64,000 bases of DNA, taken from Sandaracinaceae bacterium (lineage in GTDB: Bacteria > Myxococcota_A > Polyangia > Polyangiales > Houyiibacteriaceae). This document shows positions 10,661 to 18,235 of the stretch, in pieces. The first letter of the stretch is position 1. Every line of letters starts with the position of its first letter. Under the pieces are notes generated by a model that was not told the origin of the DNA, did no database searches, and saw nothing but the letters and a program-made list of their open reading frames with translations. The translations under genes and the position numbers were made by a program. The DNA is taken from positions 62,001-126,000 of the forward strand of contig JADJJE010000019.1 of the NCBI GenBank assembly GCA_016706685.1, written 5' to 3'.

Positions 10661-11245
10661 ATGCGCCCAGCGAGAACTCCCGTTTCCAGGTCCCGTCCAC
10701 TCCCCATGGCAGCGCTCGGGTTCACGCTGCTGATCGCGGGCATGGCCCTCCAGCCTGCTCGAGCCTGCGCCGACCTCGGCACGCTGGAGGTGCACTCCGG
10801 GGTGCTACGCCTGGAGCGCGCCGGAGAAGCCGTCTGGCGGCCCGTGGTGCGCGGCGGCTTCGCGGCCGAGCTGATTGGCCCGCTGCACATGGGCGCCTAC
10901 GTGCAGCTCACCGGCTATGACCTGCCTCTGCGCTCGCCGCAGCCGGGCGGTGGCGTGTACTTCTCGGTGCGCCCGCGTCTCCCGGAGCTGCGCCTGCGGC
11001 CCGCGGTGGACGCTTCGTTCGGGCGCTTGCGTCTGCCGCTCGAGGGGTTGGACGGGCAGCCTCGTGGTCAGTACGAGCGCACGTTCGTGGTGAGCGTCGC
11101 CGGCAGCGTGGGCATCTCCGTGAGCCCTGCGGTCACGCTCGAGGCGCGCGTGGAGTACAGCCACTACTTCGCCACCGAGGCGGGCAGCCAGCTCGACAGC
11201 GGCGCCATCGCCATGCTGGCCGGGATGACCATTCACATCCCATGA
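10661..11245 (+). CDS. exported protein, possible small outer-membrane barrel
   Basis: ATG 10661 gives 194 residues with an Arg-rich N-terminus, a hydrophobic core (LGFTLLIAGMAL) and a likely cleavage site after ARACA. The mature part alternates polar and hydrophobic residues (FAAELIGPLHMGAYVQLTGYDL, split by Pro/Gly turns) and ends LAGMTIHIP. That pattern suggests amphipathic beta strands, as in outer-membrane or periplasmic beta proteins. No family is recognised. It sits between an esterase gene and a kinase gene on the same strand. Confidence 0.75.
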   Translation: MRPARTPVSRSRPLPMAALGFTLLIAGMALQPARACADLGTLEVHSGVLRLERAGEAVWRPVVRGGFAAELIGPLHMGAYVQLTGYDLPLRSPQPGGGVYFSVRPRLPELRLRPAVDASFGRLRLPLEGLDGQPRGQYERTFVVSVAGSVGISVSPAVTLEARVEYSHYFATEAGSQLDSGAIAMLAGMTIHIP

Positions 11246-11272
11246 CGGGAATGCGCGGCGCGCGCTCCGTGG

Positions 11273-11278
11273 TAGCGT
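11273..11278 (+). promoter_or_regulatory. -10 hexamer upstream of the kinase gene
   Basis: TAGCGT lies 7 nt before an ATG at 11286, which opens a 10-codon reading frame. The transcript would then be leaderless for that short frame, with the kinase start 29 nt further on. Confidence 0.35.
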
Positions 11279-11285
11279 CGCTCGC

Positions 11286-11318
11286 ATGGTGGTCCCAGAA
11301 GAGAGAGTGCGCGCATGA
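11286..11318 (+). CDS. possible 10-residue leader peptide coupled to the kinase gene
   Basis: ATG 11286 opens a 10-codon frame encoding MVVPEERVRA. Its TGA (11316-11318) overlaps the kinase ATG at 11315 in an ATGA. The TAGCGT hexamer 7 nt upstream would make it the first codon of a leaderless mRNA. It could couple ribosomes into the kinase gene. The frame is too short to test by coding statistics, so this is tentative. Confidence 0.25.
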   Translation: MVVPEERVRA

Positions 11319-14227
11319 GCCCTTCCATGTCACAGCGCGCCATCGGCGACATGCTCGGGGACCGCTACCGCATCGTGTCGCTGCTCGGCGAGGGCGGCTT
11401 TGGCAGCGTCTACGCGGCGGATGACGTGGAGTCCGGGCAGCGGGTGGCCGTGAAGTGCCTGCACCCGCACCTGGCCCTGGACCACGACGTGGTGGTGCGC
11501 TTTCGGCGCGAGGCGCGCGCCGCCACCGAGATTGGTCACCCGGGCATCGTGCAGGTGCTGGACTTCGGTGCGCTGAGCGACGGCACCATCGTGATGGCCA
11601 TGGAGCTGCTCACGGGCGAGGACCTGGCCAGCAAACTGGCGCGTGACGGCGCGCTGCGCGTGGGCGAGGCCTGCCGGCTCGTGTCGCACGTGTGCGCCGC
11701 GCTCGGGGCCGCGCACGACAAGGGCATCGTTCACCGCGACCTGAAGCCGGACAACATCTTCCTGCCTGCGGGCCCGGACGCGCAGCCCATCAAGCTGCTG
11801 GACTTCGGCATCAGCAAGTTCCAGACGCCCGCCGAGGGCGCCAGCATGATGACCAAGACGGGCACGGCCATGGGCACCCCGTTCTACATGTCGCCCGAGC
11901 AAGCGCAGGGAAAGCGCAGCGTGGACGCGCGCGCGGACATCTACTCGCTGGGCGTCATCTTGTTTCGGCTGCTCACCAACCAGCACCCGTTCGAAGACGA
12001 CTCGTATCCCATGCTGGTGCTCAAGATCTGCACCGAGCCGCCGCCGCCCGTGCGTCAGTACCGCATGGACGTGCCCGTGGCGCTGGACGCGCTCATCACG
12101 CGCACGCTCAGCAAGAACCCCACGGAGCGGCCCGCCACGTGCGCGGAGCTGATGGCCGCGCTCCAGCCCTTCGTGGAGCACGACGTGGCCCCCGTGGTCA
12201 CACCCGGCGCGGCAACGCGTGGCATGACACCGTCGGCGCTCTCACGGGTGCACAGCCCCATGGCCATGGCCAACACCGCCATGGCGTCTAGCCCCCGCGC
12301 GCGGGAAGAAGACCTCGACCTGGACGCGGACGAGCAGAGCGCGCTCGGAGGCGGCGGCAAGGCGTGGATGGGGGTGGCCGCGCTGATCGCGCTGGTGGGT
12401 GTGGGCATCGGCGCGTGGTTCCTCTTCGCCCGCGAGCCCGAGCCCGGGCCAGACCCAGCGGACGCACCGGTCGCGCTGCCGGTGCCCACGGAGCCCGACA
12501 TCGCGCCGCTGACCACGCCGCCGCCCACCACGCTGGGCTGGCGCTTCGTTCACCCGCGCCCGCGCGCCATGCCCTCGTGGCGGGCCGTGGCCGTGGGCGG
12601 AGCGGGGCTCGTGGGCGTGGTGGGCAACCGTGGCCAGGCCGGGCGCTTCACCGAGGGGCGCCTGGTGCGCTGGCCCACGGCCACCACGGAAGACCTGCAC
12701 GCCATCGTGTGGGGCAGCGCCGATGCAGCGTGGGTGGTGGGCGACCGCGGCGTGCTGCGCCGCCTGGACGGCTCGCAGGCGCACGTGGTTCCGTCGGGCA
12801 CCGAGGCCGCGCTGCGCGACGTGGTGGTGGTGTCGCCCACCGAGCTGGTGGTGGTGGGCGACGCCGGCACGTACCTGCGCGTCATCGGCCAGCGCGTCAC
12901 GCCCGTGGCCACGGGCATCGACCAGACGCTGTTCGGCGCGCACGCCCGCGACGGCGCCGTGTATGCGGTGGGTCAGGGTGGCCTCATCGTGCGCGTCACC
13001 GGCGACCGCGTGGTCACCGAGCGCCCGCCCGGCAGCAGCACGCTGCGCGCCGTGGGCGGCTGCCCGCGCGGGGACCTCTACGCCGTGGGCGACGACGGCC
13101 ACGTCATGCTGCGCGACCCCGCGGGCGTGTGGCGCCGGCTCAACGGCACGGGCCGTGAGGGCTTCACCGGCATCACCTGCGACGAGGGCCGCGCGGCCGC
13201 CTCGGGCACCGGCGGCGGCGTGCTGCTGCTGGCGGGCGAGCGCTCCGTGCGGCTCGACTCGGGCACCGATCAGCCCTTCCGCGACATCGCTGGCATGGAC
13301 GGCGCGGCCACCTGGGTGGTGGGCGACGCGGGCCGCCTGGCGCTGATGGCCAGCGACCACCTCATCCTGCTGACCGAGGGCACGTCGCACACGCTGCGCG
13401 CGGCCGCGTCGCTGGCTGGGCGCCTGGTGGTGGTGGGCGAGTGGGGCACCCTGCTGCGTGAGGGCGACGACAAGTTCACCGAGGGCGAGAGCGGCACCGA
13501 CGCCGCGCTCGCGGGCATCGCCGCATACCAAGACGACCTGCTGGTGGCCGTGGGCGACCAAGGCGTGATGCTGGGCATCGGCTGGAGCAGCGTGCGCGAG
13601 ATCGAGAGCCCCACCGAGCAGCCGCTGCGCGCCATCATCGCCAGCGAGGGCTGGCTCACGGCAGTGGGCGCGGGCGGCACCGTGGTGCGCGGTCCGCTCG
13701 AGGGGCTGCGCACGGAGATCCTCGAGGGCACGCCCACGCTGTGGGGCATCTCGGGCACGGCCGACGACGCGCTGGCGGTGGGTGACGACGGCGCCGTGGT
13801 GCGCCTCACGCGCCTGACCACGGCGCGCTTGCCCTGCGCTGCAGCCACCGGGCTGCGGCTGCGCGCGGTCCACAAGGGCGAGCGCGCGTCGTTCGCGGTG
13901 GGCGTGGGCGGCGCCATCGTGCGCATCGAGGGCGACGAGTGCGTGCTGGAGCAGGCGCCCGTGACCGAGCGCGGCGCGCTCTTCGCGGTGGGCCTCGACG
14001 ACGAGGGGCGCGTGTTCGCAGCCGGCGAGGGCGGGATCGCCTTCGTGCGCGCCAACGACGGCACCTGGAGCGAGCTGGACCTGAGCGTGGACGTGGGGGT
14101 GTATGGGCTGCTGCGCACCGACCGCGACGTGTGGTTGCTGGGGGCCAGCGGGGCCATCTTGCGGCACCCGCGGACCGACACGGGCGGGCAGGCGCCGGGG
14201 GGCGTCACCGGCGGCGTCAGCGGCTGA
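11315..14227 (+). CDS. transmembrane Ser/Thr protein kinase with extracytoplasmic repeat sensor
   Basis: The protein has 970 residues. The kinase domain (about 17-290) has the P-loop GEGGFGSVY, catalytic Lys47 in VAVKCLHP, HRDLKPDN, DFGISK and MSPEQAQ, so it should be active. A linker follows, then one membrane helix at about 352-373 (VAALIALVGVGIGAWFLF). The outer 590 residues carry about 14 copies of a VVGDxGxLxR-type motif spaced roughly 40 residues apart, as in Ycf48-like or other beta-propellers. The design fits a receptor kinase that senses an envelope signal. The overlapping 10-codon frame ending at its ATG may assist translation. Confidence 0.93.
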   Translation: MSPSMSQRAIGDMLGDRYRIVSLLGEGGFGSVYAADDVESGQRVAVKCLHPHLALDHDVVVRFRREARAATEIGHPGIVQVLDFGALSDGTIVMAMELLTGEDLASKLARDGALRVGEACRLVSHVCAALGAAHDKGIVHRDLKPDNIFLPAGPDAQPIKLLDFGISKFQTPAEGASMMTKTGTAMGTPFYMSPEQAQGKRSVDARADIYSLGVILFRLLTNQHPFEDDSYPMLVLKICTEPPPPVRQYRMDVPVALDALITRTLSKNPTERPATCAELMAALQPFVEHDVAPVVTPGAATRGMTPSALSRVHSPMAMANTAMASSPRAREEDLDLDADEQSALGGGGKAWMGVAALIALVGVGIGAWFLFAREPEPGPDPADAPVALPVPTEPDIAPLTTPPPTTLGWRFVHPRPRAMPSWRAVAVGGAGLVGVVGNRGQAGRFTEGRLVRWPTATTEDLHAIVWGSADAAWVVGDRGVLRRLDGSQAHVVPSGTEAALRDVVVVSPTELVVVGDAGTYLRVIGQRVTPVATGIDQTLFGAHARDGAVYAVGQGGLIVRVTGDRVVTERPPGSSTLRAVGGCPRGDLYAVGDDGHVMLRDPAGVWRRLNGTGREGFTGITCDEGRAAASGTGGGVLLLAGERSVRLDSGTDQPFRDIAGMDGAATWVVGDAGRLALMASDHLILLTEGTSHTLRAAASLAGRLVVVGEWGTLLREGDDKFTEGESGTDAALAGIAAYQDDLLVAVGDQGVMLGIGWSSVREIESPTEQPLRAIIASEGWLTAVGAGGTVVRGPLEGLRTEILEGTPTLWGISGTADDALAVGDDGAVVRLTRLTTARLPCAAATGLRLRAVHKGERASFAVGVGGAIVRIEGDECVLEQAPVTERGALFAVGLDDEGRVFAAGEGGIAFVRANDGTWSELDLSVDVGVYGLLRTDRDVWLLGASGAILRHPRTDTGGQAPGGVTGGVSG

Positions 14228-14247
14228 CGAGGCCCTCCCAGAACGTC

Positions 14248-15030
14248 ATGCCTGCTCGAGTCCCTTTCACGCTTCACGACCTGCTGGCCGAGTGCACGTC
14301 CGAGGTGGGGGTGTATCGGCTCGATGACGGGGGCGAGCGCGCGCTCGGCCTACGTGTGCACGTGCCCCCAGCGCTCATGCGGCGTGCACCCTACACCAGC
14401 ACGGCGTATGCGTTCCTGCAGCAGCTGCGCGGGGCCATCCACGTGCACGGGCTCATCGAGTTCCCGGCGCTGCCGGTGAACCCCACCAACCACACGCTCG
14501 CGCAGCGGGCGCCGTGGGAGCACGCCTACAGCCAGAACCCGTATCTGACGGGCTTCCGTCAGCTGCTGCATCAGGACACGCCGCCGTATCCCACCGCGTT
14601 CTGGCTGGGGGCGGAGCGGCGCTTCTTCGCCACCTGGGTCACGTCACGAGAGGGCCCGCGGCGGCTCGACCAAGCGCAGCGGGAGGCTCCGCGAGCTACC
14701 GTGGACGCGCTGCACGAGCAGCTGGTGCCCGCGTCCCTGCGCGAGCGCTGGGGGACCCTCGTGAACCACCGCCCTGGGCTCCTGCTGCTGGACAACAGCG
14801 AGGCCTGCGGGCTCTACCACGGGCGCACGTGCCTGCCGGGCGCTGCTGCCGCCGCGCGCGCGGGTGCAGCCGATGCGCCGTCCTTCGCGTTCAACGAAGT
14901 GGGCCTGCTCGAGTACATCGACACCCTGGACGAGTGGCGCGGCGCGGAGCACCGCTGCGTCGAAGACCGTGCGGCGGTGGTGGCGTTCCTGCGCTCGGAA
15001 GGCCGGTCTACCCGCGCCACGTCACTCTGA
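14248..15030 (+). CDS. hypothetical protein
   Basis: The 260-residue product starts MPARVPFTLHDLLAECT at ATG 14248, 20 bp after the kinase gene, and is probably cotranscribed with it. There is no signal peptide or membrane helix. Visible features are a His/Asn-rich middle (NPTNHTLAQRAPWEHAYSQN), a Trp/Phe-rich strand segment (AFWLGAERRFFATW) and an acidic helical end. It could be a cytoplasmic partner or effector of the kinase, but that is inference from position only. No family recognised. Confidence 0.75.
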   Translation: MPARVPFTLHDLLAECTSEVGVYRLDDGGERALGLRVHVPPALMRRAPYTSTAYAFLQQLRGAIHVHGLIEFPALPVNPTNHTLAQRAPWEHAYSQNPYLTGFRQLLHQDTPPYPTAFWLGAERRFFATWVTSREGPRRLDQAQREAPRATVDALHEQLVPASLRERWGTLVNHRPGLLLLDNSEACGLYHGRTCLPGAAAAARAGAADAPSFAFNEVGLLEYIDTLDEWRGAEHRCVEDRAAVVAFLRSEGRSTRATSL

Positions 15031-15046
15031 CGTTCGTGCCGAACGT
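15030..15046. terminator. hairpin between convergent genes, weak terminator candidate
   Basis: ACGTTCG (15030-15036) and CGAACGT (15040-15046) form a perfect 7-bp stem with a 3-nt loop, starting on the last base of the upstream stop codon. There is no T-run on either side, so intrinsic termination would be weak. It lies 40 bp from the stop of the convergent zinc-ribbon gene. Confidence 0.3.
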
Positions 15047-15086
15047 TGACGACGATCGAGTCCCTCGAGGCGACGGTCACTGGGCC

Positions 15087-15701
15087 TCACGAGAAAGGCC
15101 ACCACCCCTTCTTCTTCGCCTTGGAGGCGGAGGTCTGCGGAGGCTGCTCGGCGGGTGGACGTGGAGCCTTCGAGTGCGGATCCCGCGCGGCGAGCTCGGC
15201 CAAGAGCTTTGCCGTCAGCTTGCGGTGTAGGTGCGCTGGGCCGTGTTGGTTCGCCGTCAGGAATGGGAGGTTGAGGTCGTAGTCGTCACGCGTGCGCAAC
15301 TCGTCGAGCGCGAGGAGGTAGGCCTGCGCGATGCGGGAGAAGACCAGCGCGTCGCGCATCACCGAGACGCCCGCCTCTTGCTCGAAGTCGTGCGCGAGCG
15401 CTATCGCGATCCGGGCGACCGTCTCTCCGCGACCAGCGACGCCGAGGTGAGCGGCCGAACAGAGACGGAGCGCTTCGAATGGCGGGCGCCCTTCCTCCAA
15501 CGCCACCACCAGCGCCTCCGTGAACTTGGCGATCGCGTGCTTGCGGACCTCCCAGGGCACCACCTCGAGCGCCGCTCGAGTGGCCTCGGGCGTGGCGGAA
15601 TTGACCGTGCCACAGTACAGACAGTCGATCAGCGCCGGCAGTGTGTCCGGGTTTTCGAGTGGCCCGCCGCAGTGGCAGCAGGCGAGTGCGCGCACCTTCA
15701 T
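15087..15701 (-). CDS. zinc-ribbon protein of unknown function
   Basis: The 204-residue protein begins MKVRALACCHCGGPL and has CLYCG 17 residues later, giving two CxxC knuckles for one zinc ion. The rest is mainly helical (VRKHAIAKFTEALVVALEEG, then IAIALAHDFEQE) and ends in a basic KKKGWWPFS tail. No enzyme motif is visible. It lies 70 bp downstream of the TerB-like gene on the same strand and has its own TACTCT hexamer 8 nt before the ATG, so it can be transcribed separately. Family unknown. Confidence 0.75.
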   Translation of the reverse strand: MKVRALACCHCGGPLENPDTLPALIDCLYCGTVNSATPEATRAALEVVPWEVRKHAIAKFTEALVVALEEGRPPFEALRLCSAAHLGVAGRGETVARIAIALAHDFEQEAGVSVMRDALVFSRIAQAYLLALDELRTRDDYDLNLPFLTANQHGPAHLHRKLTAKLLAELAARDPHSKAPRPPAEQPPQTSASKAKKKGWWPFS

Positions 15702-15709
15702 GGCCGCCG

Positions 15710-15715
15710 AGAGTA
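15710..15715 (-). promoter_or_regulatory. -10 hexamer of the zinc-ribbon gene
   Basis: Read on the minus strand, TACTCT lies 8 nt before the ATG at 15701, predicting a leaderless or near-leaderless mRNA. Confidence 0.35.
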
Positions 15716-15771
15716 CCAGCTCGCGCCCGACCTTGTCGCCAGTCCATCAGACGCGAGTCGTGCGCAACCGA

Positions 15772-16305
15772 CTACCCATCGGCCTCGATCTTTTGGGCGC
15801 GGGCATCGTCGACCCCGAGGGCCCGCGCGATGAGCGCGACCAGCGCGTCAGGGTCGGTCGCGACCCCTCCGCGATAGCCGCCGCCACCCTGCCGGGGAAG
15901 CCCACCCTCGGGGAGGCGCGCCATCCGTGCAGCGAGGGCGAAGGCCTGCTCGCGCTCATCGCCCGTCAAGGTCGCGACCGCGGACTCGAGCCGCTCGGCG
16001 AGGGTCTCGTTGGACAGCGCTAGGGCGACCGGCCGCCAACGGAGGAGGGGATGACTCTGGACGTTGACTTCGTAGCTCGCCACTTCCTCCTGGACCAGCG
16101 TGAGCTCCTCCTCCGACAGCCGGCCATCGGCCAGCGCGGTCAGCAGAAGGACGTCGAGGATGGCGTACCGCTGCTCCAGCTGTTCCATCGGTTCATCCGC
16201 GCCACGCCGGAAGAGCAGCTTGGTGATGTCGATGAAGTGCCCGATGCCGCCGGGTAGCGCGGCGGCTGCAACACCGATGAGCAGATTCTGGACAATCGGA
16301 TCCAT
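15772..16305 (-). CDS. TerB-like domain protein with N-terminal hydrophobic segment
   Basis: The 177-residue protein opens with a hydrophobic segment (LLIGVAAAALPGGIGHF). Residues about 45-130 resemble the TerB/DnaJ-associated helical fold, with YAILDVLLLTALADGRLSEEELTLVQEEV matching its LL..VA.ADG.....E...I pattern. A Gly-rich linker and a short helical end follow. TerB-like domains bind metal and often sit in stress or envelope complexes. Its neighbour is a zinc-ribbon gene 70 bp downstream. The fold call is by pattern only. Confidence 0.65.
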   Translation of the reverse strand: MDPIVQNLLIGVAAAALPGGIGHFIDITKLLFRRGADEPMEQLEQRYAILDVLLLTALADGRLSEEELTLVQEEVASYEVNVQSHPLLRWRPVALALSNETLAERLESAVATLTGDEREQAFALAARMARLPEGGLPRQGGGGYRGGVATDPDALVALIARALGVDDARAQKIEADG

Positions 16306-16335
16306 GCACCTCGTTCAGCTTCCAGTCGCCGTAGC

Positions 16336-17040
16336 CTACACCACCGCGCGGCTCAGCTCAGGGAGGTGCACCTCGCGGGCCAGCCGGTGGATGCCGAAGG
16401 CGTGGAGCGCGGCGCCGGCCATCACGGCCACGTGGAACAGCTCGTGCGGGCCTACGATGCCGGGGACCAGATGTGCGGGGGCGGCGAAGTCGATGATGGC
16501 GCCGAGGGTGTAGACCAGGCCGCCCAGCAGGATGGGCTTGGCCAGGTCGAAGCCCTGCAGCTTCACCAGGCGCCAGAAGCTGATGGACCCGAGCCAACCG
16601 AGGCCCAGGTAGAGCGCGAGGCCCGCCCCCTCGGAGAACTGGTGGAAGTAGACCGTCTTGAGCACCAGGCCCGTGATGGCCGCCGCCCAGGTGACGCCGG
16701 TCATGGCCCAGCGCCAGACGCCCGTGACCGACGTCATCTGCAACGCCGTGATGGTGCCCGCGATCATCACCCAGATGGCGGCGTGATCGAGGCGCAGGAG
16801 CACGGCGCGCGCCACGGTCTGCATGGGCAGCAGGTGGTACGTGCCGCTCATGGCGAAGAGGAAGACCGACCCCAGCGAGAAGACGCCGATGCCCACGCGC
16901 GCGGCGGGCGTGCGGCCCGCGCGGATGAGCGGGTACGTCAGCAGCAGCGCCACCAGCGCCGCGGCCAGGTGTGAGCACGACGCGAGCGGCTCCGCGAAGC
17001 CGGCGATGGCGTGGATGGGCGCGACGAAGGACTTGGCCAT
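16336..17040 (-). CDS. hemolysin III / PAQR family membrane protein
   Basis: The 234-residue protein has seven likely membrane helices and the PAQR metal-site motifs: SGTYHLLP in the second helix, RLDHAAIW in the third, and GPHELFHVAVMAGAALHAFG near the end with the paired His. Bacterial members are called hemolysin III or YqfA-like; they are probably zinc-dependent membrane hydrolases, with the substrate unsettled. The start is fixed by the family N-terminus and by TAGCCT 6 nt upstream. It faces away from the metallophosphatase gene. Confidence 0.93.
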   Translation of the reverse strand: MAKSFVAPIHAIAGFAEPLASCSHLAAALVALLLTYPLIRAGRTPAARVGIGVFSLGSVFLFAMSGTYHLLPMQTVARAVLLRLDHAAIWVMIAGTITALQMTSVTGVWRWAMTGVTWAAAITGLVLKTVYFHQFSEGAGLALYLGLGWLGSISFWRLVKLQGFDLAKPILLGGLVYTLGAIIDFAAPAHLVPGIVGPHELFHVAVMAGAALHAFGIHRLAREVHLPELSRAVV

Positions 17041-17046
17041 GGCTTC

Positions 17047-17052
17047 AGGCTA
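17047..17052 (-). promoter_or_regulatory. -10 hexamer of the PAQR gene
   Basis: On the minus strand TAGCCT lies exactly 6 nt before the ATG at 17040, a leaderless arrangement. Confidence 0.4.
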
Positions 17053-17122
17053 CTGCTCGTGGGCCAGCGCTGTGTCTGCGCGAGGTGAAAGCATGTCTCC
17101 ATCGTGTCACGCCCACATGCGT

Positions 17123-17128
17123 TAGAGT
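17123..17128 (+). promoter_or_regulatory. -10 hexamer of the metallophosphatase gene
   Basis: TAGAGT lies exactly 6 nt before the GTG at 17135, which also supports that start codon over any later ATG. Confidence 0.4.
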
Positions 17129-17134
17129 GTCTGC

Positions 17135-18166
17135 GTGCGGACCATCGCCATTGGTGACCCCCAGGCTCCCTTCGTCACGTTCCTGGGCGTCCTGCAGCAC
17201 CATCGGCTGCTCGGTGCGGATGGCCGGCTGCGGGCGGACGTGCACCTGGTGTCGATGGGCGACCACTTCGACTTCGGCAAGCCGGACGTGCGCGAGCAAG
17301 CCACCGCCGACGGGGAGGCCATCCTGCGCTGGCTGGCCGACCACTCGCCCGAACAGGTGACCATCCTGCTGGGCAACCACGACCTGGCGCGCGTGTGCGA
17401 GCTGCGTGGCTACAGCGACGAGGCGTTCGGGCTGGCTCACACCGAGGCGCGCGCGCTGTACGAAGCCAAGGCGGACGAGGCCGAGTTCCTGACGCGTCAC
17501 CCCTCCGTGCCGGACAGCGAGGCGCTGGCGCGGGACTACTCGTGCTTCAGCGTCTCCCAGCGCGAGCTGGTGACCGAGCTGTTGCGTAGCGGCCGCTTTC
17601 GGCTCTCGGCGCACCACGCGGGGATGTTGCTCGTGCACGCGGGGGTCACTCGCGAAGACCTCGCTGCGGTGGGCATCGAGGCCACCCACGCAGTGGCCGT
17701 GTCGGATGCGCTCAACGCGTTGTTGGATGCGCGTGTGGCGGCGTGGACGACTGGCCCGCTGGACCTCTGGCCGCTGCACCAGCCTGGCTCGGCGGCGCGT
17801 GGGGAAGGGCGCGGCGTGCTGTATCAGCGCCCGTGCGACCCCGCGGTGGAGGACCCGCGCAAGCTCGACGGGCCACCGCGCCGGCGCTTCGACCCACGCC
17901 AGCTGCCCGACGCCTTCGCGCAGGTCATTGGGCACATTCGCGACGGGAAGTGCCGCGAGCTCATGCCGGCTTGGTGCGAGCCCGGTCCGGCCCTTGACGC
18001 CACGCTGCGCTCACTCACGGTGAGCGGCGACGGCGTGCGCTACGAGCCGCGCTGCAACCCGGACGCGCGGCTGTATTTCACCGACGCGGGCATGCTGCAC
18101 GTGCCCCCGGAGAGCTACCCATTGCTCGACCTCGACACGCGGCAGCCGCTAGAGCCCATGCGCTGA
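17135..18166 (+). CDS. calcineurin-like metallophosphatase
   Basis: The 343-residue protein has the metallophosphoesterase motifs GDPQ at residues 7-10, GDHFDFG at 42-48, LLGNHD at 78-83 and VHAG near 170. It should be a two-metal phosphatase, perhaps of the Ser/Thr-phosphatase-like type. Motif I has Gln10 where most relatives have His, so one metal ligand is changed. GTG 17135 is set by the TAGAGT hexamer 6 nt upstream. The C-terminal third (from about 220) is less conserved. The substrate cannot be told from sequence. Confidence 0.85.
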   Translation: MRTIAIGDPQAPFVTFLGVLQHHRLLGADGRLRADVHLVSMGDHFDFGKPDVREQATADGEAILRWLADHSPEQVTILLGNHDLARVCELRGYSDEAFGLAHTEARALYEAKADEAEFLTRHPSVPDSEALARDYSCFSVSQRELVTELLRSGRFRLSAHHAGMLLVHAGVTREDLAAVGIEATHAVAVSDALNALLDARVAAWTTGPLDLWPLHQPGSAARGEGRGVLYQRPCDPAVEDPRKLDGPPRRRFDPRQLPDAFAQVIGHIRDGKCRELMPAWCEPGPALDATLRSLTVSGDGVRYEPRCNPDARLYFTDAGMLHVPPESYPLLDLDTRQPLEPMR

Positions 18167-18235
18167 CCACGCTGCCCGTTGGGTCACCCGCTGGGGTAGG
18201 AAACCCGTGCTCAGTGGAGTAACCTCCGCCACGTT

